A stretch of DNA of 64,000 nucleotides from Thermus parvatiensis (GCF_001535545.1 NZ_CP014141.1:620001-684000), one strand, 5' to 3'; shown: positions 46,193-55,031, counted from the first letter of the stretch. The notes: generated by a model not told the origin, from the letters alone. Numbers and translations: made by a program.

Positions 46193-48466
46193 TTAGGGGT
46201 TCGCCGAGGCCGTCTCCTCGAGGATGTCGGCGGTGATCACCACCAAAAGCTCCTTGTCGGTGCGCTCGTTCGTCCGCTGCTTGAAAAGTTCCCCGATCAG
46301 GGGGATGTCCATGAGGAGGGGCACCCCCTGCTGGCTCTGGTTGGACTCCTGGGAGGTGAGGCCCCCAAGGACCACGGTCTCCCCGTCCCTTACCCTGAGG
46401 GTGGTGGTCACCACCTGCTTGGTGAAGCGGTCCACATCCCCGTCCACGGGGTTGCGCTGGACGTTCCCCGAGACCTCGGCCTTGATGTTGAGGAGGATCT
46501 GGCCGTCGGCGGTGATCTGGGGCGTGACCTCCACGATAAGACCCACATCAAAGGGGACCCGTTCCACCTGGTCGTTTACCACCCGCCGGATGAAGAAGGT
46601 TTCCCCCGATTGCAGGCGGGCGGTCTGGTTGTTGAGGACGGTCTGGTTCACATCCCGGAGGGCCCGGGAAAGCCCCTGTTGCTGCAGGGCATCCAGGGTG
46701 GCCATGATGTTGAGGGCGGCGAGGCTTCGCGTGGAGTCAAAGATGAGGGAAAGCCCCGAGTCCAGGATGCTGGCCGCCGCATTGCCGCCAGCGATGCTGT
46801 TCCACTTGAGGCCGAGACTACGGGTCAGGTTGGACTGGACCTCCTGGATGCGCACCCGCAAGGAAACCTGGGGAACGGGCTGGTCCAGCTTGGGAATGAG
46901 GCCCTCCACCAGGGCGAGGTCCTCCTGGGTGCCGGTGACGATGAGGGTGTTGGTCCTGGGGTCGGCCACCACCGTGGCCTCCCGGGTGGGGGGGGCCTGG
47001 TTCTGCTGGCCCTGGTTCTGGGCCTGCCGGGCTTTGAGCGCTTCCTGGAGCACCTGGGCGAGCTCCACCGCCTTGGCGTTGGAGAGCTGGTAGGCCCGCT
47101 GGAACACGGGAGGGCCTTGCTCGGGGGCCCGGTCAATCTGGGCGAGGAGGCTTTCCACCTCGGCGAGCTGCTTCTCCGTGCCCCGCACCGAGAGGACGGG
47201 CTGGCCGGGAACGGTCTGGACCACGATCCCCGGCACCTCCCGGGCGAGGAAGGGGGCCACCTGCTCGGCGTTGGCGTAGCGCAAGGGGTAAAGGCGGCGC
47301 AAGGTGGCCTCCTGGGGAGCCTGAGGGGCCTGGGGAGGGACGTCCAGGGCTTTTAGGATCTCGGCGAAGAGGGCGTGCTCCGCCTCGGGAGCCTCGAGGA
47401 GGAGGGCCTTGGGATTGCCGGGGAGGCTCTCCAGGCGGGCCCCCTTGAGGTCCTTCTCCAGGAGGGGCTTTAGGCGCTCCTGGGCCTCCCTGAAGGTGAG
47501 GTTCTGCAGGGCGTAGACCCGGCGGACGGTCTTGGGGACGTCGGCCGTCTTCAGAAGCTCAGCGAGGCGGGCGTGGTCCTCCTCGGTGGCGAGGACGATG
47601 GCCCTTTGGGGGTTGGTGGGAACCACGCTGATCTGGGCTTCGGGGAGGCGGGACTGGAGGAAGGCGAGGAGTTCGGGGAAGGTGGCGTAGGTGAGGGTGT
47701 AGGTCTTCTCCACCCGGGGCTTGGGCTGGGCCAGGGCGGGGAGGGGGCGGAAGTCAATCCCGGCCCGTTGCAGGATGTCGGAGAAGCGGGCGTGTTGCTC
47801 GGGGGTGGCGAGAACGGAGAGAACGGCCTTGAGCCTCCCGCCCTCCTCCACCACAATCCAGTTCACGTTGAGCCCCGCGGCCTCCCGGGAGAGGAAGGGG
47901 AGGAGGTCGTTCTGGACCCAGGCCTTGGCGCCCTCAATGTTGACGACCGTGCGGGTCTGGCCCTGGGCGTCCGTCTCCGTGCGCTTGTAGGCGATCTCGG
48001 GGACGCCCACGATGTAGGGCCTCCGCTCCATGGCCCCCGTGCGGCTCGGGGCGTCCACCAAGGCGGTGATCACCTGGGTGGGGGCCACCACCACCACGTC
48101 GGGGGGCAGGAAGAGGTAGTCCAGGTTGAATTGGGTGCCGTAGGTGGCGAAGAGGAGGTCCCAGACCTCCCGGAAGGGCTTGCCCTGGAAGTCCAGCTTG
48201 ACGTTGGGGAGGGGGGGCTCTGCCTTGGCGGGGTCCCCGCTTGTATCGTAGGCCCGGTAGATGAGGGGCTGGAGCCCCACGCTCCTTGCCAGGGCCTCGA
48301 GGACCACGTCCAGGGGCAGGGTCTGGCCTGCCTTGACCTGGGATTCCGAGACCTTGAGGTTCACCGGGGCCTGGAAGCGGGGCTCCTCGGGAAAGCTCCC
48401 CGCAAGGGCAAAAGCCCCTAGCCCTGCGAGGGCGATCACGGCCGCACGGATCCACGCGCTCTTCAT
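46193..48466 (-). CDS. pilQ: Secretin PilQ (type IV pilus / DNA uptake outer membrane channel)
   Basis: 757 residues, the size of T. thermophilus PilQ. Signal peptide in the first about 22 residues; a series of N-domains (repeated LQNLTFREAQERLKPLL, YALQNLT, LPLRYANAEQVAPFL blocks; unusually many), then the secretin domain (VSLRVRIQEVQSNLTRSLG, VPFDVGLIVEVTPQIT, VLGGLTSQESNQSQQGVPLL, DIPLIGELFKQRT). Forms the gated channel for pili and transforming DNA. The ATG overlaps the pilW stop (ATGA). Confidence 0.97.
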   Translation of the reverse strand: MKSAWIRAAVIALAGLGAFALAGSFPEEPRFQAPVNLKVSESQVKAGQTLPLDVVLEALARSVGLQPLIYRAYDTSGDPAKAEPPLPNVKLDFQGKPFREVWDLLFATYGTQFNLDYLFLPPDVVVVAPTQVITALVDAPSRTGAMERRPYIVGVPEIAYKRTETDAQGQTRTVVNIEGAKAWVQNDLLPFLSREAAGLNVNWIVVEEGGRLKAVLSVLATPEQHARFSDILQRAGIDFRPLPALAQPKPRVEKTYTLTYATFPELLAFLQSRLPEAQISVVPTNPQRAIVLATEEDHARLAELLKTADVPKTVRRVYALQNLTFREAQERLKPLLEKDLKGARLESLPGNPKALLLEAPEAEHALFAEILKALDVPPQAPQAPQEATLRRLYPLRYANAEQVAPFLAREVPGIVVQTVPGQPVLSVRGTEKQLAEVESLLAQIDRAPEQGPPVFQRAYQLSNAKAVELAQVLQEALKARQAQNQGQQNQAPPTREATVVADPRTNTLIVTGTQEDLALVEGLIPKLDQPVPQVSLRVRIQEVQSNLTRSLGLKWNSIAGGNAAASILDSGLSLIFDSTRSLAALNIMATLDALQQQGLSRALRDVNQTVLNNQTARLQSGETFFIRRVVNDQVERVPFDVGLIVEVTPQITADGQILLNIKAEVSGNVQRNPVDGDVDRFTKQVVTTTLRVRDGETVVLGGLTSQESNQSQQGVPLLMDIPLIGELFKQRTNERTDKELLVVITADILEETASANP

Positions 48467-49313
48467 TGGCCACCTCCAGCTTGGGCGAGGGAGAGGTTCA
48501 GGGTTTCCTCCTTCAGTGCCAGGGTCACGCTTCCTTCCTCCACCTGGCGCACCACGGCCTCCGTGCCGGGGATGGGGCTTCCCGTCGGGACGACGAGGTA
48601 GCCCTCCTTGCTCTCCAGGATGGCCACGCTCACGGGGCCGAGCAGGGTCCCCGAGAGGCGGAGGCCCTTTTCCGCCACCAGGCGCTCCAGCGGCGAGGCC
48701 GGGGCGGGGGCTTCTTTCACCCCTTCTGCCTCGGGCCCGGAAAGGGGGGTCTCCACGAGCGCCGTGGGCACGGCGACCTTAGGCGGCGTCTCCCTGGCCT
48801 CCTGGGGCAGGGGGGCAGCCAGGGCGGGGGAGAGGACCTTGGGTGCCGGGAGGGCGCCGGAGGTCCCGGGGATGGGCTGGGTGGCGGGGGCCGCCTGGGG
48901 GCCGGGGCGGGGGTCTGGACCCGGACGGCGGGCCCCTCGGGGACGGGCGTGGGGCGGGAGGCGGAGGCCGGAGGTGGGGGTGGGGTTTCCACCACCAGGG
49001 GGACGAAGGGGTTCGGGGGCGGGGGCTCGGCCCGGGCCACGGGGGCGGGCGGGGGCGCCTGGGCCTCCTCTTGGGCCGGGGCTTCGGCCTGTGGCTTGGC
49101 CTCTTCCTGGGAGGCGAGGGGCGGGATCGGGGGGGCCTCGATGACCTGCGTGGAGGGGGCCGGGGTGGGCGCTTCCGCCACCTGGGCCGGGAGGTAGAGG
49201 CCCACGTACCAAAGGGCCACGCCCCCCACGAGAAGGAGGGCCGCCAGGAGGAGCTTGGTGGACCTGGGCAGGTTGGCCCAGGCTTCCTTCAGGCGTTGCC
49301 AGGCGTTCTTCAT
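48463..49313 (-). CDS. pilW: PilW, secretin-associated pilus/competence protein (one frame break)
   Basis: About 283 residues after repair. One transmembrane helix (LLLAALLLVGGVALWYVGLY, about 22-41), then a long Pro/Ala-rich periplasmic linker (about 50-180) and a small C-terminal domain (LRLSGTLLGPVSVAILESKE, YLVVPTGSPIPGTEAVVRQV) resembling the PilP/GspC homology domain. In T. thermophilus PilW is needed for PilQ stability and transformation. The frame breaks in a G5 run (48897-48901) in the linker. ATG 49313 overlaps the pilO stop. Confidence 0.9.
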
Positions 49314-49900
49314 GGGGTGCTCCCTCCCGTTTCCTCCTCCACCCCCTGGGCCAGCACGTAGACGGTCAAGGTGAGGCCGGTGGCGAGGGTGGGGTTCGCT
49401 TCCTGGCTCTGGACGCTCAGGTTGAGGCCGGAAAGGGTGCTGAAGCGGGAGAGGTCCTCCAGGCGCCGCAGATAGGCGTAGATTTCGGGAAAGGGGGCCT
49501 CGAGGGCCAGGGCCAGGTTCACGGCCCGCACCTCGGGCACCGGGGCCGAGGTGCGGCTTCGGGTGAAGCTTCGGACCACCACCCCGCTCGCCTCCGCGTC
49601 CTGGAGCACCTCGGAGAGGACCTCGGCGAGCCTTTCCTCCCGGGGCAGGGCCCGGAGGAAGGCGAGCCTTTGGGCCTGAAGGGCGGCGATGGTGGCGCGG
49701 AGCTCGGGAAGGGCCCGGCGGGCCTGGAGCCCGCGGTTGCGCTCTATGGTGAGGCGGTCAATCTCCTGCCGGACGGTGGCGATCTCCTGCCTCGTGGGCA
49801 CGATGAATAGGTAGTACCAGAGGAGCCCCAGGAGGGCGGTGAGGACCATGGCCAGGAGGGCCCACTCCCGCTGTCCCAGCCTAGCGAGCACCGCTTTCAC
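49310..49900 (-). CDS. pilO: Pilus assembly inner membrane protein PilO
   Basis: 196 residues. Short cytoplasmic start, one transmembrane helix (WALLAMVLTALLGLLWYYLF, about 13-32), coiled coil (RQEIATVRQEIDRLTIERNR), and a ferredoxin-like periplasmic domain (ASGVVVRSFTRSR, YAYLRRLEDLSRFSTLSGL). Dimerises with PilN in the alignment complex. GTG 49900 lies inside the pilN 3' end (20-nt overlap). Confidence 0.93.
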   Translation of the reverse strand: MKAVLARLGQREWALLAMVLTALLGLLWYYLFIVPTRQEIATVRQEIDRLTIERNRGLQARRALPELRATIAALQAQRLAFLRALPREERLAEVLSEVLQDAEASGVVVRSFTRSRTSAPVPEVRAVNLALALEAPFPEIYAYLRRLEDLSRFSTLSGLNLSVQSQEANPTLATGLTLTVYVLAQGVEEETGGSTP

Positions 49901-50504
49901 CCCCCGTCACGCCCACGCGGGCGCTGAAGGTGTAAAGCCCCCGGCCCTCGTCCAGGGAGGCGCCCTGGAACTCAATGCCGAACCGGGGGGAGGTCTCAAA
50001 GGCCCGGATGAACCGGACCAGGGCCTCCCGGCTCAGGGCCTCCCCCTGGAGGGCGAACTCCACCCGAACCCGTTTGCCGTCGTAGGTGCCTTCCTGGGCC
50101 AGGCGGGCGGCCTCCTCTTCCGAGAGGGCGCGGGCGCTCACCGAGCGGAGGGCCACCTCGAGGCGCCCCCCCGCCTTGGGGATCTGGTTGATGAAGGCGG
50201 CCAGGTACTGGGACCAGGGCACGGCGTTTTTCTCCAGGCCTTCCCGGATGGCGAGGAGGGCCTCGAGGGCCTTGCGCTCCTCCTGGAGGCGGCCGAGCTC
50301 GGCGATGAAGGGCCTCAAGGCCTCCACCTCCGCCTGGAGCTGGTCCCGTTCCGCCTTGGCCAGGGAAAGCTCGGTGTAGGCGGTGTAGTGGACGAGCCCC
50401 AAGACCCCGAGGACCACGAGGGCGAAGAGGAGGGCGAGGAGGCGCCACCAGCCCGGCTCCACCCGGCGCCGGAGGTTCTTGGGAAGAAGGTTCAGCCTAA
50501 TCAA
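49881..50504 (-). CDS. pilN: Pilus assembly protein PilN
   Basis: 207 residues. The N-terminal IRLNLLPKNLRRR is the diagnostic PilN motif (binds the PilM groove). A transmembrane helix (LLALLFALVVLGVLGLVHYT), coiled coil (LAKAERDQLQAEVEALRPF) and periplasmic fold follow. TTG 50504 is the start, overlapping the pilM stop by 8 nt. Confidence 0.94.
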   Translation of the reverse strand: MIRLNLLPKNLRRRVEPGWWRLLALLFALVVLGVLGLVHYTAYTELSLAKAERDQLQAEVEALRPFIAELGRLQEERKALEALLAIREGLEKNAVPWSQYLAAFINQIPKAGGRLEVALRSVSARALSEEEAARLAQEGTYDGKRVRVEFALQGEALSREALVRFIRAFETSPRFGIEFQGASLDEGRGLYTFSARVGVTGGESGAR

Positions 50505-51630
50505 AGGGCTCCACCCCCCTCAGGGCCAGGCCCAGGGCTACGGCGAACTCGGGCCCCATCTCCTGGAGCTTCTCCGCCTCAAAGCGCTTGGGGTCCACCG
50601 TTACCGCCTCCCAGGGATTGACGGGCTCAAAGTTCACCCCCAGGGTGTCGGTGAGGAGGGAGGCAAGCCCCCTCAACTTGCTTCCCCCGCCCAGGAGGTA
50701 GCCCACCTCGGGCGGGGCTTCTTCCAGCTGGATGCGGAAGAACTCCAGGCTACGGCGGAGCTCCTGGGTGAGCTCCACCAGCACCGGGCGGATGGCGTCA
50801 TAGATGCGCCCCGGGCTGTAGCGCTCCCACTCGGCGTCAAAGTCCAGGAGGAGCTCCTCGTCCTCGGTGGGGAGGGTGGCCATCCCGTAGGTCCGCTTCA
50901 CCTCCTCGGCGGCGAGGAGGTCCAGGTTGAAGCTTCGGGCGATGGCCTCGGTGAAGTCCTTGCCCGAGAGGGTGAGGACGCGCACCGCCAGGGGCTTGTC
51001 CCCCCGGAGCAGGACGAGGCTCGTGCTCTCGGCCCCGATGTCCAGGACGAGGAAGACCCGGTCGGGCTCCTCCGCAAGCCTGGCCTCCAGAGGGTAGAGC
51101 CCGGCGAAGGGCTTCACGTCCAGCACCACGGGGACGAGCCCCGCCCCCCTCAAGGCCTCGAGGACCCCCGCCACCGCCTCCTGCCGCGCCGCCGCCACCA
51201 TCACCTGGACCTGCTCCCCCTCCTGCACCTCGGAGAGGGGGGTCAGGGGGGCGAAGTCCAGGACCACCTCGTCAATGGGGAAGGGGATGTAGCGCTCCGC
51301 CTCCCAGCGCACCGCCTCCTCCATCTCCTTGAGGGGCATCTTGGGAACCTGGATGGGGCGGAGGATGACCGCCAGGTTGGAGAGGGCGGTGACCACGTAG
51401 CGCTTGCGGGTGCGGGCCTCGAGGAGAAGCTCCTTGATCTCCTGGGCCAACGCGGCGGGCTCGGCCACCATCCCTTCCACCAGGAGGCCGGGCGGGGTGG
51501 GGCGGGAGGCCAGGGCCTTGAGGGCAGGGGGGTTCCCGGACACCTCCACGAGCTTCAGGGCGGAGGCCCCGATCTCCAACCCCAGGGCCTCAACCCTGGG
51601 TCGGAAGAGCTGGCTAAGGCTTTTGAACAC
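50497..51630 (-). CDS. pilM: Pilus assembly ATPase PilM (actin-like)
   Basis: 377 residues. FtsA/actin-like cytoplasmic ATPase: VEALGLEIGASALKLVEV (phosphate 1), LVLDIGAESTSLVLLRGD (phosphate 2), GYLLGGGSKLRGLASLL (adenosine). Binds the PilN N terminus. GTG 51630 has AAGGAGGGGGG upstream. First gene of pilMNOWQ; its promoter is at 51682-51709. Confidence 0.95.
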   Translation of the reverse strand: MFKSLSQLFRPRVEALGLEIGASALKLVEVSGNPPALKALASRPTPPGLLVEGMVAEPAALAQEIKELLLEARTRKRYVVTALSNLAVILRPIQVPKMPLKEMEEAVRWEAERYIPFPIDEVVLDFAPLTPLSEVQEGEQVQVMVAAARQEAVAGVLEALRGAGLVPVVLDVKPFAGLYPLEARLAEEPDRVFLVLDIGAESTSLVLLRGDKPLAVRVLTLSGKDFTEAIARSFNLDLLAAEEVKRTYGMATLPTEDEELLLDFDAEWERYSPGRIYDAIRPVLVELTQELRRSLEFFRIQLEEAPPEVGYLLGGGSKLRGLASLLTDTLGVNFEPVNPWEAVTVDPKRFEAEKLQEMGPEFAVALGLALRGVEPFD

Positions 51631-51681
51631 ACCCCCCTCCTTATACCTGCGTCTCTAGGCCAACTGCGAATCCCTGAAGGT

Positions 51682-51709
51682 AGGATAACGCTTTTTCTTC
51701 ACGTGACAA
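51682..51709 (-). promoter_or_regulatory. Promoter of the pilMNOWQ operon
   Basis: TTGTCA (51709-51704) and TATCCT (51687-51682) with a 16-nt spacer, giving a leader of about 50 nt before pilM. Unlike most genes here, this operon has a leader and a strong ribosome binding site. Confidence 0.55.
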
Positions 51710-51725
51710 CCCCCAAAAAGGAAGG

Positions 51726-51748
51726 CCTGGCCCCCGAAGGGGGCCAGG
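51726..51748 (-). terminator. Terminator of homoisocitrate dehydrogenase
   Basis: CCTGGCCCCC pairs with GGGGGCCAGG, followed on the minus strand by CCTTCCTTTTT: a classical intrinsic terminator. Confidence 0.8.
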
Positions 51749-51760
51749 AAGCTTTTCCGC

Positions 51761-52765
51761 CTACAGGTTCTTGAGCGCCTCCACCACGGCCTCGGTGAAG
51801 GCTTCCGTGGTGGCGTCCCCGCCCAGGTCGGGGGTCCTGGGCCCCCGCTCCAGCACCAGGTCCACCGCCTGCTCCACCCGCGTGGCCGCCTCCTTCTCCC
51901 CCAGGTAGTCCAGCATCATGGCCGCGGAGAGGATGGCTGCCGTGGGGTTGGCGATGCCCTTGCCGGCGATGTCGGGGGCGGAGCCGTGGACGGGCTCAAA
52001 GACCGCGGTGGTGTCCCCGATGTTCCCCGAGGGGGCGAGGCCCAGGCCCCCCACGAGCCCCGCGGCGAGGTCGGAGAGGATGTCCCCCAGGAGGTTGGTG
52101 GTGACGATGACGTCAAAGCGCTCCGGGCGCATCACGAGCTGCATGGCGCAGTTGTCCACGATGATGTCCTGGACGTTCACCAGGGGGAAGTCTTTGGCCA
52201 CTTCCTTGACCGTGTCCAGGAAGAGCCCCTGGGTGAGGGGAAGGACGTTGGCCTTGTGGGCGATGTGGAGGGTTTTGCGGGGCCTGCCCTCGGCGATCCT
52301 TAAGGCGGCCCGGCCGATACGCTCGCTGGCCTTTTTGGAGATGACGGCGTCGGCGATGGCCACGTCCAGGTAGCGCCTTTCCTGCTCCACGTAAAGCCCC
52401 TCGGTGTTTTCCCGGACGATGATGAGGTCCACCCCGGGGCGGCTTCCCGGGATGGGGCGGCTTTTGGCAGGGCGGACGTTGGCGTAGAGGTCCAGCCTGC
52501 GCCTTAGGTAGCGGATGGCCCCGAAGAAGCCGGGGACCTTTCGGGTGGGGCTGGTGGCGGCCCCGAAGAGGGTGGCGTGGCAGGAGAGGATTTTCTCCAC
52601 CGTTTCCTCGGGGACGGAGGTCCCTCTTCTCTCAAAGGTTTCCCAACCCGCCTCCGCCTCCACGAACTCCAGGGGGAGGCCGGTGGCCTCCAGCACCCTC
52701 CGCGCCGCGGGGATGACCTCGTGCCCGATGCCGTCGCCCTCAATTAAGCAGATCCGGTACGCCAT
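51761..52765 (-). CDS. hicd: Homoisocitrate dehydrogenase (lysine biosynthesis, AAA pathway)
   Basis: 334 residues, near-identical to the characterised T. thermophilus enzyme. Decarboxylating dehydrogenase family: [78 protein letters not shown] (NAD preference). Arg85 in [19 protein letters not shown] is the residue that admits homoisocitrate as well as isocitrate. Converts homoisocitrate to 2-oxoadipate. GGGAGGGAAG precedes the ATG. No other lys genes are adjacent. Confidence 0.97.
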   Translation of the reverse strand: MAYRICLIEGDGIGHEVIPAARRVLEATGLPLEFVEAEAGWETFERRGTSVPEETVEKILSCHATLFGAATSPTRKVPGFFGAIRYLRRRLDLYANVRPAKSRPIPGSRPGVDLIIVRENTEGLYVEQERRYLDVAIADAVISKKASERIGRAALRIAEGRPRKTLHIAHKANVLPLTQGLFLDTVKEVAKDFPLVNVQDIIVDNCAMQLVMRPERFDVIVTTNLLGDILSDLAAGLVGGLGLAPSGNIGDTTAVFEPVHGSAPDIAGKGIANPTAAILSAAMMLDYLGEKEAATRVEQAVDLVLERGPRTPDLGGDATTEAFTEAVVEALKNL

Positions 52766-52819
52766 CTTCCCTCCCGGTCAGGGGTATAGCCCCTTGGGGA
52801 ATATACACTACACCCCGCC

Positions 52820-53446
52820 TTACCCGCGCAGGGCGAGGAGGGCGAGGACGAAGGCGAGGTAGAAGAGGAGGCGGAGGGCGAGGGCCCTCCGCCGCAGGCG
52901 AATCCCGCCCTTGAGGGCTCCCTCCACCACCATGCCGGCGATCCCCAAGAGGATGAAGAGGTCCCCCGGGCTCACGACCTTCCTCAGGGGAGGCAGGGGG
53001 ATGACGTCCCCCAGGAAGGGGAGGCGGGTCTTCTCGTCCAGAAGCGCGTGGACCGCGTCCCCTTTGTCCCGGAGGAGGTCCGCGAACTCCCCTATGCCCG
53101 CCCGGTGGAGGGCGGTGGGGCTCACGGGCATGTGCCCCCCGTTGGCGAAGATGACGAGGGCGTTGAGGAGGAGGCCGAGAAGGACCAGGTAGAGGCTTTT
53201 GAGGTGGCGGTTCTGGTAAAGGCCGTAGCCCACCAGGAGGAGGACCAGAAGCTTGGCCAAGGGGCCGGCCACCTCCGGGGCGAAGAGGCCCCGGTAGGTC
53301 CCGTAGGCCAACCCCCCTTCCAAGAGGGCGGCCAGAAAGAAGGCCCAGGCCGCCCTGAGCTCTATTCCTCCGAGGTCCTTGGGCCGGGCTCCGAGGGCGA
53401 GGGCGAGGCCGAGGCCGAAGAGCGCTGCGGCGAGGTAGAGCGTGAT
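52820..53446 (-). CDS. DUF5317-like membrane protein (start codon uncertain, possibly AUC)
   Basis: About 208 residues with five to six hydrophobic segments. NRHLKSLYLVLLGLLLNALVI split around residue 75-95, FANGGHMPVSPTAL and FLGDVIPLPPLRKVVSPGDLF match the DUF5317 pattern (PVD-x-x-A, D-x-I-P, SxGD). AAGGAGG (53460-53454) lies 7 nt before ATC 53446, the first codon of the first membrane helix (ITLYLAAALFGLGLALALG), with no ATG/GTG/TTG nearby. The only normal start, TTG 53509, has no ribosome binding site and lies deep in the upstream gene. Confidence 0.7.
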   Translation of the reverse strand: MTLYLAAALFGLGLALALGARPKDLGGIELRAAWAFFLAALLEGGLAYGTYRGLFAPEVAGPLAKLLVLLLVGYGLYQNRHLKSLYLVLLGLLLNALVIFANGGHMPVSPTALHRAGIGEFADLLRDKGDAVHALLDEKTRLPFLGDVIPLPPLRKVVSPGDLFILLGIAGMVVEGALKGGIRLRRRALALRLLFYLAFVLALLALRG

Positions 53447-54795
53447 ACCGATCCCTCCTTTGCCGCCAGATAGGCGTGGCGGTCGCGCCAGATGGGGTTC
53501 TGCTCCCAAAGCTCGGTGAAGGCTTCCACCAACCGGGGGTCAAACTGGTGGCCGGAAAGCTCCTGGACCTCCCTCAGCGCTTCCTCGGGGGTCTTGGCCT
53601 TGCGGTAGGGCCGCCCCGCGGTCATGGCCTCGTAAGCGTCCGCCAGGCCCACGATGCGGGCCTCCTCGGGGATTTCGTGCCCGGCGAGCCGCTTTGGGTA
53701 GCCCCGACCGTCCCAGCGCTCGTGGTGGTGCAGGATGACGTTGTAGACGAGCTGGTCAAAGGCCACCTTCCGCGCCGGAGAGAGGAGCTCGGCCCCCTTG
53801 GTGGTGTGGCTTTGGATGAGGGCGAACTCCTCGGGGGTGAGGGTTCCGGGCTTGAGGAGGACGGCCTCGGGGATGGCGATCTTGCCGATGTCGTGGAGCC
53901 TGGCCGCCCGGTAGATGGCCTGGGCGTAGGCCTCGTCCCCGTCCTTGACCTTGCGGGCCAGGTCGCGGGCGATGTCCGCCACCCGTTCGGAGTGGAGGCG
54001 GGTCATGGGGTCCTTGGCCTCGAGGGCATTCATCAAGAGCTCCAGGGTGGTGTCAAAGGCCTCCTCCAGGCGCACCTTCTCGTCCCAGTAAAAGCGGCTG
54101 TAGTAGAGGGGGATGAGGAAGAAGAGCACCGTCCAGCCGCCCCAGCCTCCGAGAAGCGGCGTCTCGTAGGCCCGGGCGAGGAGGAGGGCGAGGGGGGAGA
54201 GGAGGATGTAGCTGAGGGCTACCCACCCCATGTTCCGGCGCCATATTTCCCGGAGGGGAGTTTGGCTGTCCAGGTGGATGACAAAGGCAACCAGGCTGCT
54301 ATTCACGGCGAAAAAGGAAAAAGCGGCGGCTGCTATGCCCACCCCGTCGCTTAAATCCCACCTGCCTAAGTAAAGGGGATTTTCTTGAGCTAGGATCCAC
54401 ACTAAGGCGGCTATAGCGGTTGCTAGTCCGTCCTGGGAACGGTTGAAGAACTCTTTGTACCAGGCGCTTCCACCCCATTGGGCCAGGAAGGCCGCAAGAG
54501 GGGCTACCCAAGGGGGAGTTAAGACTACGAGAGCCAGAGCGAAGAGAAAAAGCTGGCTCATGCCAGCGTTGAGGGGTAGGCGGACCTCTACCCTCACGCT
54601 CCAGAAAATCAGCAAACCCCAAAAAATCAGGTCCCAGAGCCCAAGTTGAAGAGGCTTGTCTTTGGACTGCCAGTACAGCCAGAGCTCCAGGAGGACAAAG
54701 CCAAGGAAGGTAGCCAAGATAAACAGAAGTACCCGAACAGGGGGTACTTCTAGGGATCTGGAATGACCCGGCCCCTTGGTGTTTTGGGACTCCAC
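53362..54795 (-). CDS. Membrane HD-GYP domain protein (putative c-di-GMP phosphodiesterase or peptide-responsive signalling protein)
   Basis: 477 residues. N-terminal six to eight transmembrane segments (about 15-230; e.g. VLLFILATFLGFVLLELWLY), then a C-terminal HD-GYP domain: HSERVADIARDLA, ARLHDIGKIAIPE (HD), ILHHHERWDGRGYPKRLAGHEIPEEARIVGLAD split, YEAMTAGRPYRKAKTPEEAL. The GYP triplet is GYP in DGRGYPKRL, as in active enzymes. GTG 54795 is 6 nt after TATCTT. The low-complexity C-terminal tail overlaps the next gene. The membrane part is AT-richer than its surroundings. A peptide gene lies just upstream. Confidence 0.88.
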   Translation of the reverse strand: MESQNTKGPGHSRSLEVPPVRVLLFILATFLGFVLLELWLYWQSKDKPLQLGLWDLIFWGLLIFWSVRVEVRLPLNAGMSQLFLFALALVVLTPPWVAPLAAFLAQWGGSAWYKEFFNRSQDGLATAIAALVWILAQENPLYLGRWDLSDGVGIAAAAFSFFAVNSSLVAFVIHLDSQTPLREIWRRNMGWVALSYILLSPLALLLARAYETPLLGGWGGWTVLFFLIPLYYSRFYWDEKVRLEEAFDTTLELLMNALEAKDPMTRLHSERVADIARDLARKVKDGDEAYAQAIYRAARLHDIGKIAIPEAVLLKPGTLTPEEFALIQSHTTKGAELLSPARKVAFDQLVYNVILHHHERWDGRGYPKRLAGHEIPEEARIVGLADAYEAMTAGRPYRKAKTPEEALREVQELSGHQFDPRLVEAFTELWEQNPIWRDRHAYLAAKEGSVSRSTSPQRSSASASPSPSEPGPRTSEE

Positions 54796-54801
54796 GTTGT
54801 A

Positions 54802-54807
54802 AAGATA
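54802..54807 (-). promoter_or_regulatory. -10 box of the HD-GYP gene (sets the GTG start)
   Basis: TATCTT on the minus strand, 6 nt before GTG 54795. It lies 18 nt past the T tract of the peptide gene's terminator, so the two genes are separately transcribed. Confidence 0.6.
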
Positions 54808-54825
54808 GCACACCCTTTGAAAATG

Positions 54826-54851
54826 AAAAAGCTGGCCAGCAACCTGGCCAG
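54826..54851 (-). terminator. Intrinsic terminator of the 29-residue peptide gene
   Basis: CTGGCCAG (54844-54851) and CTGGCCAG (54832-54839), each self-complementary, form an 8-bp stem with a 4-nt loop. On the minus strand CTTTTTCATTTT follows. It begins 7 nt past the peptide stop codon. Confidence 0.85.
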
Positions 54852-54857
54852 ACTCTT

Positions 54858-54947
54858 TTACCTCCAGTGAAAGCTAGCCCCAGCCGCAAGTCCGAGAGCG
54901 ATCAGAGAGCCGAGCAGTGCCATCACGCGAGCGATCAGCTTCTTCAT
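54858..54947 (-). CDS. 29-residue hydrophobic peptide gene with its own promoter and terminator
   Basis: Peptide opens MKKLIARVMALLGSLIALGL and ends AAGASFHWR: a cationic N terminus, one hydrophobic helix long enough to cross or insert into the membrane, and a polar aromatic/basic tail. It looks like a signal peptide with nothing behind it. AAAGGAGGTGA lies 5 nt before the ATG, among the best ribosome binding sites in the window. A TTGACA/TAAAGT promoter and a T-tract terminator frame a transcript of about 170 nt. No family recognised. Candidates: signalling peptide for the downstream HD-GYP membrane protein, membrane toxin, or a small regulator; all are inference. Confidence 0.75.
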   Translation of the reverse strand: MKKLIARVMALLGSLIALGLAAGASFHWR

Positions 54948-55002
54948 TCTCCTTCACCTCCTTTCTTGGCTTCGGGGGGTCGGCCCCGTTTGCTTGGCTT
55001 TC

Positions 55003-55031
55003 ACTTTAGGGGGGGTCGTCAATACTGTCAA
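55003..55031 (-). promoter_or_regulatory. Sigma-70 type promoter of the peptide gene
   Basis: TTGACA (55031-55026), 17-nt spacer, TAAAGT (55008-55003). Predicted start near 54996, leaving a leader of about 48 nt with a small CGGGG/CCCCG hairpin before the ribosome binding site. Confidence 0.8.

Noticed and set aside
52740-53543. 267-codon minus-strand frame overlapping the HD-GYP/DUF5317 junction
   Set aside because: Arg/Pro/Gly-rich, third frame of two better supported genes.
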